DNA of 12,570 nt, taken from Bacteroidota bacterium. GTDB lineage: Bacteria > Bacteroidota > Bacteroidia > Bacteroidales > VadinHA17. The number at the start of each line of letters is the position of its first letter. The first letter of the stretch is position 1. Position numbers and translations under genes: made by a program. This document shows, one piece after another, positions 1 through 6,834 of the stretch. Below the pieces are notes generated by a model. That model saw only the letters and a program-made list of their open reading frames with translations, ran no database searches and was not told the origin of the DNA. The stretch covers positions 1 through 12,570 of the forward strand of contig JAKLFN010000039.1 of the NCBI GenBank assembly GCA_022711195.1, written 5' to 3'.

Positions 1-1281
1 CGGATCGACAAATGGGACTGGAAAACGGAGAGCACTGTTAATCTTTTAACAGCCGAAGGATCTGTCTCAAATAACGGTACAAAGGCTACACCATGCCTGA
101 GCGCCGACCTGTTCGGCGACTGGCGCGAAGAGGTGATATTCAGGACAACAGAAAATGATGCCCTCAGAATCTATACCACCACAACAGAAACACCCTACAG
201 GATCACCACCCTTATGCACGACCATATCTACAGGATGGGAATCGCTTGGCAGAACGTGGCATATAACCAGCCTCCTCATACCGGCTATTATCTGACGTCA
301 CAACTGTTCCTCGACCCACCGGAAGGGTTCATTGCCCGCAACGACATCAGGAAAATAATGCTCTTCTGGAAAAAAGACGGGACAGGTACCTTTAACGGGT
401 ATAATATATATCGGTCGAATATTTCAGGCACAGGCTTCACTAAACTGAATACATCCCTGATAACTGATACATGCTATCTGAACACACCACTGACAAACAG
501 CGCTGACTGGTTTTATAAGCTTGCAGGAGTGGACAAAACCGGGGCTGAATCGGAGCTGACTTCAGAAATCACATCGGCAGCAGGACCAGTAACTTATCTC
601 CAGGAAAATGAAGGAGCTATTTACGGCGGATCTGTCGACAGCAACAATTCAGGATTCAACGGTACCGGCTTCTTCAACTTCGGAACAACAAACAGTCACA
701 TAGATTTCAATAATATAGGCGGGTATATGGGTGGGCCATATATTTTAAAATACCGTTATGCCCTTGGATCTGCCGGAAGAACAGGAATACTGACAGTAAA
801 CGGCATATCGCAGGATCTTACCATGAAGAGTACATCGGTCTGGACATCCTGGGTATATGACAGCATTCAGATATTTCTCAAACCCGGCTTCAGCAATAAT
901 ATCAGGTTTGCTGTGAAAACATCCGACTTCGGGAATCTCGATGAGATAACAGTCCGGCCGGTCACCATAACGGGAATAGATGAAAGATCTTTATCATCTC
1001 ATGCAGCATTGACAGGGATTTATCCGAATCCATTAAAGAACAGTGCAATTATCAGTTACCAAACTGTTGTGACAGGAAAAATAAGGATAGATATCCTTGA
1101 CATAATGGGCCGGATCGTAGCTAAGTTGGAAGACCTCACGCGCGAGCCTGGGGAATATGAACTAATCTGGGATGGCCGTAATGCTTCAGGCGAAAAGCTT
1201 CCCCGGGGTATCTATTATTGCAGACTTGTTATCGACGATCAGATTGCCGACACAAAAAAGATAGTCATCGCCCGAAACTAA
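1..1281 (+). CDS. Rhamnogalacturonan lyase (PL11-type), C-terminal part, with FN3-like, CBM-like and T9SS sorting domains
   Basis: The frame is open from base 1, so the 5' part lies outside the window; 426 residues are visible. PL11 enzymes cut the rhamnogalacturonan-I backbone of pectin by beta-elimination. Residues 37-44 (LFGDWREE) and about 71-98 (LMHDHIYRMGIAWQNVAYNQ, then PPHTGYYL) match the end of the YesW/YesX-type catalytic propeller. About 110-192 resemble a fibronectin type III domain (GYNIYRS, then WFYKLAGVD). About 199-321 look like a CBM6/35-type beta-sandwich (YLQENEGAIYGG). Residues from about 339 to the end carry a type A T9SS sorting domain: YPNP, a FlgD-like segment (WDGRNASGEKLPRGIYYCRL) and a final KIVIARN. 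This predicts export by T9SS and attachment to or release from the cell surface. The gene stops directly before an 8-bp repeat array. The family call is secure; the CBM subfamily is not. Confidence 0.88.
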   Translation, partial: RIDKWDWKTESTVNLLTAEGSVSNNGTKATPCLSADLFGDWREEVIFRTTENDALRIYTTTTETPYRITTLMHDHIYRMGIAWQNVAYNQPPHTGYYLTSQLFLDPPEGFIARNDIRKIMLFWKKDGTGTFNGYNIYRSNISGTGFTKLNTSLITDTCYLNTPLTNSADWFYKLAGVDKTGAESELTSEITSAAGPVTYLQENEGAIYGGSVDSNNSGFNGTGFFNFGTTNSHIDFNNIGGYMGGPYILKYRYALGSAGRTGILTVNGISQDLTMKSTSVWTSWVYDSIQIFLKPGFSNNIRFAVKTSDFGNLDEITVRPVTITGIDERSLSSHAALTGIYPNPLKNSAIISYQTVVTGKIRIDILDIMGRIVAKLEDLTREPGEYELIWDGRNASGEKLPRGIYYCRLVIDDQIADTKKIVIARN

Positions 1282-1345
1282 ACTGCACCTTCACACCCAC
1301 GTACCTTCGCACCGTAACACCCTCTCCCCATTGCACCATTGCACC
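1282..1345. repeat. Degenerate 8-bp tandem array, 8 units (NNNNCACC)
   Basis: Starting on the first base after the TAA stop of the lyase gene, the intergenic DNA divides into eight octamers without any insertion or deletion: ACTGCACC, TTCACACC, CACGTACC, TTCGCACC, GTAACACC, CTCTCCCC, ATTGCACC, ATTGCACC. Every unit ends in CC, and six of eight end in CACC. On the plus strand there are 31 C and only 6 G in 64 bases. Read two bases later, the units are TGCACCNN, the same frame as the larger array at 11475-11634. The last two units are identical, so the rest would be missed by a search for exact repeats. Confidence 0.8.
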
Positions 1346-1361
1346 ATTTTAACTACCTTTG
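1331..1361 (+). promoter_or_regulatory. Bacteroidota-type promoter of the DEAD-box helicase
   Basis: TTG at 1331-1333, a 20-base spacer, then TACCTTTG at 1354-1361, a full match to the TAnnTTTG -7 element of Bacteroidota. The predicted transcript start is near 1368, about 29 bases before the GTG start. The TTG lies inside the seventh unit of the 8-bp array. This is a motif match only. Confidence 0.6.
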
Positions 1362-1396
1362 CCGAATATTATTTTTAAACAAACTCAATCGCATTA

Positions 1397-2647
1397 GTGT
1401 TATTCGATCAATTAGACCTGAATCCTGAGCTGCTGGAATCAATAGAGTACATGGGCTTCAGGGAGACTACCCCCATCCAGGAAAAAGCAATCCCCGTTAT
1501 ACTTACCGGCAGCGATCTGATAGCCTGTGCACAGACAGGCACCGGAAAAACTGCTGCATATCTTGTCCCGATACTGAACCATATTTGTGAGCAGCGTTCC
1601 GGGCACACCCATTCTCTTGTTCTGGTACCGACACGCGAACTTGCGATCCAGATCGATCATCAGATCCAGGGGCTTTCATATACTCTTAATATAACGTCAT
1701 TAGCTGTTTACGGCGGAGGTGACGGCAGTGGATGGGACCAGGAAAAAACAGCCCTTTCAAAAGGAGCAGATATTATTGTTGCCACACCCGGCAGGCTCAT
1801 ATCACATCTGAACCAGGGATATGTCAACTTTAAGCAGATTGAGGTCCTGGTGCTTGATGAAGCTGACAGGATGCTCGATATTGGTTTCTATGACGATATA
1901 ATGCATATCATTTCTTTTCTTCCAAAGAAACGTCAGACATTGATGCTGAGTGCCACCATGCCACCGAAAATAAGATCTCTTTCGAAGCATGTCATGAAGA
2001 ATCCGATGGAGATAGCGCTTGAGATGTCGAAACCTGCCGATGGAGTGATACAAGCTGTTTACAGGGTTAGCGATGACCAGAAGCTGCCGCTGATAAAGAG
2101 TCTCCTCGCAGATAATCCTTCCTACACCAGCATACTGATTTTCTCATCGACAAAGAAAAAAGTATCTGAGATAGTCAAGGGGCTGCGTTCGAAAGATTTC
2201 ATGGTAGAAGGCATTTCTTCCGATCTTGAGCAAAAAGAGAGGGAAGAAGTTTTATTAAGATTCAGGATACGAAAGACGCGTGTTCTTGTCGCCACGGATG
2301 TCCTGAGCCGCGGCATCGACATCAAGGATATCGACCTGGTTTTAAATTATGATGTGCCTTCGGATGCCGAGGATTATGTTCACAGGGTTGGCCGCACTGC
2401 ACGTGCCGAAACCACAGGTGCAGCAGTCACGCTTGTAAGCAAGGCCGACAATCAGAAGATGGAACGTATCGAAAAGCTGATAGGTTATAAGGTATATAAT
2501 GCTCCGCTGCCCTCCTTTATAGTACAGACACACGAAAAGGTTAATCCGCAGCGCAGCCATGAAGGCAAGAATGAGAAGCGGGGATTCAGGAACAGTCGCA
2601 ACAGAAAGTTCAGAAGAAAGAAAAACAGCGGGAAGGATAATAGTTAG
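1397..2647 (+). CDS. DEAD-box ATP-dependent RNA helicase (RhlE-like)
   Basis: ATP-dependent RNA unwinding enzyme of 416 residues, likely acting in ribosome assembly or mRNA turnover. All core motifs are present: Q motif (GFRETTPIQ, 20-28), motif I AQTGTGKT (45-52), PTRELA (78-83), TPGR (130-133), DEAD (154-157), SAT (185-187), a motif V region (RVLVATDVLSRGID, 295-308) and motif VI HRVGRTAR (329-336). The C-terminal 30-40 residues are rich in Arg, Lys and Asn (RNRKFRRKK), a typical RNA-binding tail. The start is GTG; an in-frame TAA at 1376-1378 lies just upstream and no ATG occurs until codon 19, so GTG is the best choice. Helicases of this type are often cold-induced, but nothing here shows that. 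The exact subgroup is uncertain. Confidence 0.93.
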   Translation: MLFDQLDLNPELLESIEYMGFRETTPIQEKAIPVILTGSDLIACAQTGTGKTAAYLVPILNHICEQRSGHTHSLVLVPTRELAIQIDHQIQGLSYTLNITSLAVYGGGDGSGWDQEKTALSKGADIIVATPGRLISHLNQGYVNFKQIEVLVLDEADRMLDIGFYDDIMHIISFLPKKRQTLMLSATMPPKIRSLSKHVMKNPMEIALEMSKPADGVIQAVYRVSDDQKLPLIKSLLADNPSYTSILIFSSTKKKVSEIVKGLRSKDFMVEGISSDLEQKEREEVLLRFRIRKTRVLVATDVLSRGIDIKDIDLVLNYDVPSDAEDYVHRVGRTARAETTGAAVTLVSKADNQKMERIEKLIGYKVYNAPLPSFIVQTHEKVNPQRSHEGKNEKRGFRNSRNRKFRRKKNSGKDNS

Positions 2648-2713
2648 ACGTCGCTTAAGAAAAATTTGCTGTCATTTTTAACTATCGGCTCCTCCGTATG
2701 GTGCCATCTGGCA

Positions 2714-3991
2714 TCAACTTCCAACCTTATACACAAATATCTTATCATCGTGCCTGATGTAGAGCTTCTTATTGCAGATGACAGGATGGGCCCAGTAATT
2801 TCCCTTTCCTCCCGAAGGAAGCCTGAAGCTGCCTGCAGCCTCATATTTCTCAGGTGTTGCTTTCAGAAGCCTTAATGTGCCACGCTGGTCGAGGGCATAA
2901 AGCATTCCATCGGCGTAAGTAATTGACCCTTCATCGGTGGTCGATTTCCACTTCAGATCACCGGTCATAAAATCGACACAATGCCAACCCCGGGTCCTGC
3001 TGCCTGAACCATAAACAAAACCATTATCATAAACCACCCCGCCATGGTTATTGTCCATCAGCGAATTGCTCCATATCTTTTCCGGGATCACCTCGGTCCC
3101 TTTAACATTCAGCTTATAAAGCATACATCCGAGGCCATAGCCTGTAGAAATAAATATGTTGTTACCATTGACTATCACATTATTTATGTTGAGTGACTGC
3201 TGGTTCACTGCATCGACTTTCCAGAGAAGGCGTCCGGTGAGTGCATCGACTCCGTAATAACAAACAGAGCTGCTTCCAAAAAGCTGGCGTATGCCTCCTA
3301 TATCCCTGACCACCGGCGAAGTATACCCTTCGGCTCCCGGGATCGTTGTATTGGCCCAAATCTGTTTTCCGGTATTCCTGTCGAGGCAGACCTGGTGTCC
3401 TTTCTTCCCTGCCGGCCTCACATAAAGCCTGTTACCATCGACAAGTACCGATTCTGAGTAGCCGTAGTCAGTCAGGGGAGCTTCATAATCTTTGGCAAGA
3501 TCGCGCTGCCAGAGTTCCTTTCCTGTTTTTGCCTCCAGGGCAATCAGAAGACCCATTTCGCCGAGGAAATAAATATTGCCCTTATCATATGTAGGTGTGC
3601 TCCTTGTGCCTGTATATGAACTTGCCCACGACATTGTTGTAGTCCAGGCCTGGCCAACAGGTTTCTTCCATAAAAGCTTACCGTTCATGTCAAATGCAAA
3701 GACATAAGGCTGACTCTCCACTGAACCGGCAGTGAATAGCATTCCTCCTGCAATAGTCACAGAACTATACCCCTCTCCAATACCTGAAATAGTCTGTATA
3801 AGCGCCGGTCCCTCTTCGGGCCATGATTTTAACAGGCCCGTCTCCGGCGACCTGTTAGTCTGGTCACTCCCGTGGAAAATGGGCCATTCGTAACTATTCT
3901 GTGCCGTAACAGGCACTATATTAAAAAGCAGAATGATTCCTGCTGCAAGCTGAAAGTACCTTTTATTTCGGACTGATATTTTCATATTCAT
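2714..3991 (-). CDS. Exported PQQ-like beta-propeller repeat protein
   Basis: About 425 residues with an N-terminal signal peptide (basic MKISVRNKR, hydrophobic LAAGIILLFNIV, then PVTAQ). The body is a series of propeller blades marked by repeated G-x-x-x-W segments: GKLLW, GKELW, GKQIW, GRLLW and GDLKW. This is the PQQ/BamB-like fold (eight-bladed in that family), but nothing seen here shows PQQ binding or enzyme activity. Bacteroidota proteins of this type are usually periplasmic or outer-membrane-associated, often of unknown role. The start at 3991 (MNMKIS) is preferred because a candidate promoter lies at 4016-4045 and an earlier ATG at 4018 would fall inside its -7 element; ATG at 3985 is also possible. 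It is divergent from the gene at 4099 and convergent with the helicase. No terminator hairpin was found between 2648 and 2713. Confidence 0.82.
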   Translation of the reverse strand: MNMKISVRNKRYFQLAAGIILLFNIVPVTAQNSYEWPIFHGSDQTNRSPETGLLKSWPEEGPALIQTISGIGEGYSSVTIAGGMLFTAGSVESQPYVFAFDMNGKLLWKKPVGQAWTTTMSWASSYTGTRSTPTYDKGNIYFLGEMGLLIALEAKTGKELWQRDLAKDYEAPLTDYGYSESVLVDGNRLYVRPAGKKGHQVCLDRNTGKQIWANTTIPGAEGYTSPVVRDIGGIRQLFGSSSVCYYGVDALTGRLLWKVDAVNQQSLNINNVIVNGNNIFISTGYGLGCMLYKLNVKGTEVIPEKIWSNSLMDNNHGGVVYDNGFVYGSGSRTRGWHCVDFMTGDLKWKSTTDEGSITYADGMLYALDQRGTLRLLKATPEKYEAAGSFRLPSGGKGNYWAHPVICNKKLYIRHDDKIFVYKVGS

Positions 3992-4015
3992 AGTTTTTAA
4001 ATTAATCATCCAATG

Positions 4016-4045
4016 CAAAATAAGTATTAATATTTACACATGCAA
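4016..4045 (-). promoter_or_regulatory. Candidate promoter of the beta-propeller gene
   Basis: On the minus strand, TTG (4043-4045), a 19-base spacer and TTATTTTG (4016-4023), which differs from TAnnTTTG only at its second base. The predicted start of transcription is near 4009, about 18 bases before the ATG at 3991. Confidence 0.4.
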
Positions 4046-4071
4046 GAATCAACTGTTTTCCTGAAGTTTCA

Positions 4072-4079
4072 TAACTTTG
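4072..4079 (+). promoter_or_regulatory. -7 element for the membrane protein / FMN reductase pair
   Basis: TAACTTTG is a full match to TAnnTTTG, 19 bases before the ATG at 4099. No TTG is seen at the expected -33 position, so the promoter may be weak or need an activator. It lies back to back with the candidate promoter at 4016-4045. Confidence 0.42.
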
Positions 4080-4098
4080 AATATATACCACTATTGAA

Positions 4099-4455
4099 AT
4101 GTTAAAAAAGATTCTTTTCTGGCTACCGAGGATATTGGGAATCGTTTCCATCATGTTCATCATGTTGTTTTCACTTGATGCTTTGACAGGCGGAGATTCA
4201 CCAGGGAAAAAAATAATAGGATTTCTTATACACAATATCCCTTCTTTCATCCTTATCGCCGCATTGATCTTTGCGTGGAAATATGAGATTACCGGAGGAA
4301 TTGTGTTTATCGTTCTTTCTGTCGCCATGGCAGTATACTTCAAGGCCTTTTCCGGCAACAGCGGTTCACTGATAATCATCTCTCCTTTTCTCCTGACAGG
4401 AGTATTGTTTATATTACATCAGGTAATTTCAGGAAAGAATCAGCATAAAAGATGA
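4099..4455 (+). CDS. Small four-helix membrane protein of unknown function
   Basis: 118 residues, almost all hydrophobic, with likely membrane segments at about 7-27, 41-60, 64-82 and 89-110 and a basic tail (SGKNQHKR). The pattern PRILGIVSIMFIMLFSLDAL followed by a second helix starting IHNIPSFILIAAL resembles a short membrane protein family that recurs in Bacteroidota and archaea and is catalogued as a domain of unknown function (possibly DUF7670; not verified). Its stop codon overlaps the start of the FMN reductase gene by four bases (ATGA), so the two are probably translationally coupled. No function can be assigned. Confidence 0.75.
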   Translation: MLKKILFWLPRILGIVSIMFIMLFSLDALTGGDSPGKKIIGFLIHNIPSFILIAALIFAWKYEITGGIVFIVLSVAMAVYFKAFSGNSGSLIIISPFLLTGVLFILHQVISGKNQHKR

Positions 4456-5018
4456 AAACAGAAAATATCCTTATCATATCGTCGAGTGTCAGACGGGGAA
4501 GAAACAGTCACCGTGTGGCGATCTGGTTTCAAAAATATCTTACCCGGAACGGTTTTCCGGCATCTGAAATAGCAGACCTCAAAGAGTATGATTTCCCTTT
4601 GTTTGAGGAAAGACTTGTAAATCAAGATAAACCATCAGTCAGAACCATTGAGTTTGCCGGCAGGATAAAAAATGCAAGTGGAATAATCATAGTAACTCCA
4701 GAATATAACGGAAGCTTTCCGGCAAGCCTGAAAAATGTAATTGATCTGTTAACGGAGGAGTGGGTAAATAAACCTGTCGCATTTGCGACTGTATCGCAGG
4801 GCATATTAGGAGGGTCAAGAGTAATTACTTCTCTTCAGTTCATCCTGTGGAAAATGGGTGCTGCTACTGTTTCAAACGTTTTCATAGTTCCGAATGTTGA
4901 AAAGGCTTTTGATGCTGAGGGAAATCCTTCCGATGAAAACGGGTCTGAGAAGAAAACAAAAAAGTTCATCCAGGATCTCTTAAAGGTTATCGATTCAAAA
5001 AAGAGTGAGGAAATGTAA
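4452..5018 (+). CDS. NADPH-dependent FMN reductase family protein
   Basis: 188-residue flavodoxin-like protein. The phosphate-binding loop is visible at 10-22 (SSSVRRGRNSHRV, the usual S-x-R-x-x-R-x-S pattern), and the FMN-ring contact segment PEYNGSFPASLKN lies at 83-95, followed by WVNKPVAFATVSQGILGGSR, a typical second flavin-side loop. Members use NAD(P)H and bound FMN to reduce quinones, azo compounds, chromate or iron chelates; the substrate cannot be read from sequence. It is cytosolic with no signal peptide and is coupled by a 4-base overlap to the upstream membrane protein, so the two may act together in redox chemistry at the membrane (inference). It is convergent with the CYTH gene; only 27 bases separate the stops. 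Confidence 0.88.
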   Translation: MKTENILIISSSVRRGRNSHRVAIWFQKYLTRNGFPASEIADLKEYDFPLFEERLVNQDKPSVRTIEFAGRIKNASGIIIVTPEYNGSFPASLKNVIDLLTEEWVNKPVAFATVSQGILGGSRVITSLQFILWKMGAATVSNVFIVPNVEKAFDAEGNPSDENGSEKKTKKFIQDLLKVIDSKKSEEM

Positions 5019-5045
5019 TTTCTTTATTTGCCGATATGATACTGG

Positions 5046-5558
5046 TTATTCTTCAAGCAGATCGCTGTACGATCTGTCAACAAGCTGATCGCGCGTCAAA
5101 CCAAAGAAGCCAAGATAATTGTTGCACTGTGTCCTGAGCTGATCGGTTGTCAGTTCACCTTTCTCGTCTATCGCTTCCACTTCAATGAAGCTGCCCAGTC
5201 CTTCAACCTCGTCAAAATGGATTTTAACATTTCCTGCGAAATATATCTTCCTGATCTTTCGTACGACTACCCTGATCCCAAACTGCCTCTCAAGTATTTC
5301 CTTCAATGCGATATCGGGCACCTGCCTGTATAGAATTACATCAGATTTCTTTGATCCTGCAATATCTTCCCTGTCGTAGTTTATAAGAGCATTTTCAATG
5401 TTACCCTCACGTAATTTAAGACGGCCCCGCTTAACATTAAAGTATGTATCGGTCTGATGATCAGTGCCTCTGAATTGAGGATCAAGTGTCAGAAGCTTCT
5501 TTTCATAAAGCTGAAGATCATCTACCCGTGCCTTGAATTCGTAATTCTTAATTCTCAT
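5046..5558 (-). CDS. CYTH-domain protein (class IV adenylate cyclase / triphosphatase-like)
   Basis: 170 residues covering one CYTH domain, the tunnel-fold family that includes CyaB adenylate cyclases, thiamine triphosphatase and inorganic triphosphatases. Visible motifs: YEFKARV at 6-12, QTDTYF at 35-40, GRLKLREG at 45-52, the basic strand VVVRKIRKIYF at 97-107, and the acidic strands HFDEVEGLGSFIEVE at 114-129. These supply the metal- and phosphate-binding residues of the tunnel (E7, K9, K48, R50, R100, K101, D116, E117, E127, E129). The first Glu of the family's E-x-E-x-K motif is Asn here (N5-x-E7-x-K9). Whether it makes cAMP or hydrolyses a triphosphate cannot be told. No fused CHAD domain and no clear promoter. 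The upstream DUF3592-like gene is on the same strand, 81 bases away. Confidence 0.85.
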   Translation of the reverse strand: MRIKNYEFKARVDDLQLYEKKLLTLDPQFRGTDHQTDTYFNVKRGRLKLREGNIENALINYDREDIAGSKKSDVILYRQVPDIALKEILERQFGIRVVVRKIRKIYFAGNVKIHFDEVEGLGSFIEVEAIDEKGELTTDQLRTQCNNYLGFFGLTRDQLVDRSYSDLLEE

Positions 5559-5639
5559 TTCAGAACTCTTAACATAGAAAGGCTAACTCTGAATAGGCTT
5601 CGTTGAAGCGGGCAGGAGATCTCAGGCTAAGCTTCTGCA

Positions 5640-6026
5640 TTATCGTGCAGGTCCGGAATTTGCTTTCTTCCTTTGAAACAAGGGATAGATCCCCAACAGG
5701 ATACAGAAAGCACCTGCAATAATTACATTCTTACCGCTTCTTCTGCCATCAGTGAACCTGGCTTTGTCAGGATTTTCCGGCAGGTACCAGACACTTGCGC
5801 TATCGCCTTCGCGACGACGGTTATTTTTCTGGGAGCCATATTTGATCATTTCCTGCCCATCCTTTGTAAAATACTGGATCCGGTAAGAGGAGCCCAGCAC
5901 ATGAACAACCTTGCCTTCGGTCAGGACAGCTTTCTTCTGGTATGATGTTGCCTCGATAAAAACAAATATCCCTGCTGCTATTGCAATGATCCCAAGGATG
6001 AGAATGATCTTATTTCCCTGTTGCAT
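5640..6026 (-). CDS. DUF3592-like membrane protein
   Basis: 128 residues with a membrane helix at about 7-25 and another at about 103-121, enclosing a short extracytoplasmic beta-rich domain (EGKVVHVLGSSYRIQYFTKDG, then GDSASVWYLPENPDKARFTD). The G-D-x-x-x-V-W-Y-x-P-x-x-P segment is characteristic of DUF3592 proteins, whose function is not known. The C-terminus is basic (RKKANSGPAR). On the minus strand, TACCTTG at 6052-6058, 26 bases before the start, resembles a -7 element lacking one T. The upstream intergenic DNA contains a nested inverted repeat at 6084-6134. Confidence 0.78.
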   Translation of the reverse strand: MQQGNKIILILGIIAIAAGIFVFIEATSYQKKAVLTEGKVVHVLGSSYRIQYFTKDGQEMIKYGSQKNNRRREGDSASVWYLPENPDKARFTDGRRSGKNVIIAGAFCILLGIYPLFQRKKANSGPAR

Positions 6027-6083
6027 GGTAAAACGAATTGGGTTACGAGTACAAGGTAACTAATTCCGGATAAAGTATGCCAC

Positions 6084-6134
6084 GTACAGGTAAAATGTTA
6101 AGAAGAGTATGCTTCTTTTGAGTACCTGTTGTAC
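6084..6134. repeat. Nested inverted repeat between the DUF3592-like and NTF2-like genes
   Basis: Outer arms ACAGGTA (6086-6092) and TACCTGT (6123-6129) are flanked by GTAC at both ends. Inner arms AAGAAG (6100-6105) and CTTCTT (6112-6117) enclose a 6-base loop. A related GTACAAGGTAA occurs at 6049-6059. The element lies downstream of the NTF2-like gene and upstream of the DUF3592-like gene, both on the minus strand. The minus strand after the inner stem (AACATTTT) is only weakly T-rich, so it is a poor intrinsic terminator and could instead be a protein-binding site. Confidence 0.4.
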
Positions 6135-6174
6135 TTAAAGTATAAAAAGGAAAGAGGCTGTGGGCCAGGTTGTT

Positions 6175-6624
6175 CTAGGGCTTCTTATTCATGTCCCACA
6201 ACACATTCACGGTCATCCATTTTCCTCCGGCCTTTGAGAGATGGATATAATCGAAAAAACCATATTTTGCATTCCAGGTTTTTACGCTGGCATTAGTTCC
6301 GTCAATATCGAGGATCTTAATTTCAGGAGCAAGGTCTGTACCTGGAGTAAGGTCCGGCATGCGTACCCCTTTGGCATTTCCGAGAGCTGACATGCAAAGA
6401 AGTGAACGGCTCATATCCTGGATATAGACAAATTCACCTGTTGCAGCAACTCTTCGTTTCGAGAGCTCAGGAGAAACAGAATTCTGGATGCGTTCTACAT
6501 TTCCGGTTGCCCATCCTTCGATATAGTCGAGGGTAGCTTTCTTAATGGCAAGCGAATCCTCTTTGGATTGCCCGAATGAAGGAAGAGCAATCACAATAAG
6601 CAGCAGTAAGAAAAGTTTTTTCAT
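6175..6624 (-). CDS. Exported NTF2-like protein (putative lumazine-binding family)
   Basis: 149 residues with a clear signal peptide (MKKLFLLLLIVIALPSFGQ). The mature part resembles the SnoaL/NTF2-like fold known as 'putative lumazine-binding' in Bacteroidota: a helical start (IKKATLDYIEGWATGNVERI), a basic turn (SPELSKRRV) and C-terminal strands (EIKILDIDGTNASVKTWNA, then KWMTVNVLWDM). Such proteins are periplasmic or lipid-associated and mostly uncharacterised; lumazine binding is a family name, not a shown activity. The ATG at 6624 is chosen because a perfect -7 element, TATATTTG, lies at 6649-6656 on the minus strand, overlapping the alternative upstream start at 6651, and because it puts the signal peptide directly at the N-terminus. 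Confidence 0.8.
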   Translation of the reverse strand: MKKLFLLLLIVIALPSFGQSKEDSLAIKKATLDYIEGWATGNVERIQNSVSPELSKRRVAATGEFVYIQDMSRSLLCMSALGNAKGVRMPDLTPGTDLAPEIKILDIDGTNASVKTWNAKYGFFDYIHLSKAGGKWMTVNVLWDMNKKP

Positions 6625-6648
6625 TTTACCGTGAGTTAAGTTATTATA

Positions 6649-6656
6649 CAAATATA
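6649..6656 (-). promoter_or_regulatory. -7 element for the NTF2-like gene
   Basis: On the minus strand this reads TATATTTG, a full match to TAnnTTTG, 24 bases before the ATG at 6624. No TTG is seen about 20 bases upstream. Near that position is a small palindrome, TGACA-N5-TGTCA (6670-6684), which might be a regulator site but could be chance. Confidence 0.5.
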
Positions 6657-6689
6657 AGCTGCTTAACCGTGACAGCGGTTGTCAGAAGT

Positions 6690-6829
6690 AAAGCCGGGAT
6701 AGCTGAATGTAAAATGTACATGATTTCAGGCCGGCATTCCGGGCTACGGAAAAGTACTGCAGAAAGAGTTATGTATCAGACTCGAACAGAAGGATTGAAT
6801 GCCGGCTCCGGGTGTTTATACTATAGTTC
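6690..6829. other. Intergenic stretch between the NTF2-like and Fic genes, no convincing gene
   Basis: The gap between the two divergent genes is 345 bases. After the NTF2-like promoter and before the Fic operators, about 140 bases contain one notable structure: GCCGGCATTC (6730-6739) and its exact inverse GAATGCCGGC (6797-6806), each near a TCCGGG. A 91-codon open frame covers this area but has no protein-like features. It could hold a small RNA or be decayed sequence; nothing more can be supported. Confidence 0.3.
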
Positions 6830-6834
6830 TAAAG

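Noticed and set aside
2641..2694. TAGTTA/TAACTA inverted repeat after the helicase
   Set aside because: Six-base arms 42 bases apart are expected by chance in AT-rich DNA.
2702..2713. TGCCA-TC-TGGCA as terminator of the beta-propeller gene
   Set aside because: The 2-base loop is too short for an RNA hairpin and no T-tract follows on the minus strand.
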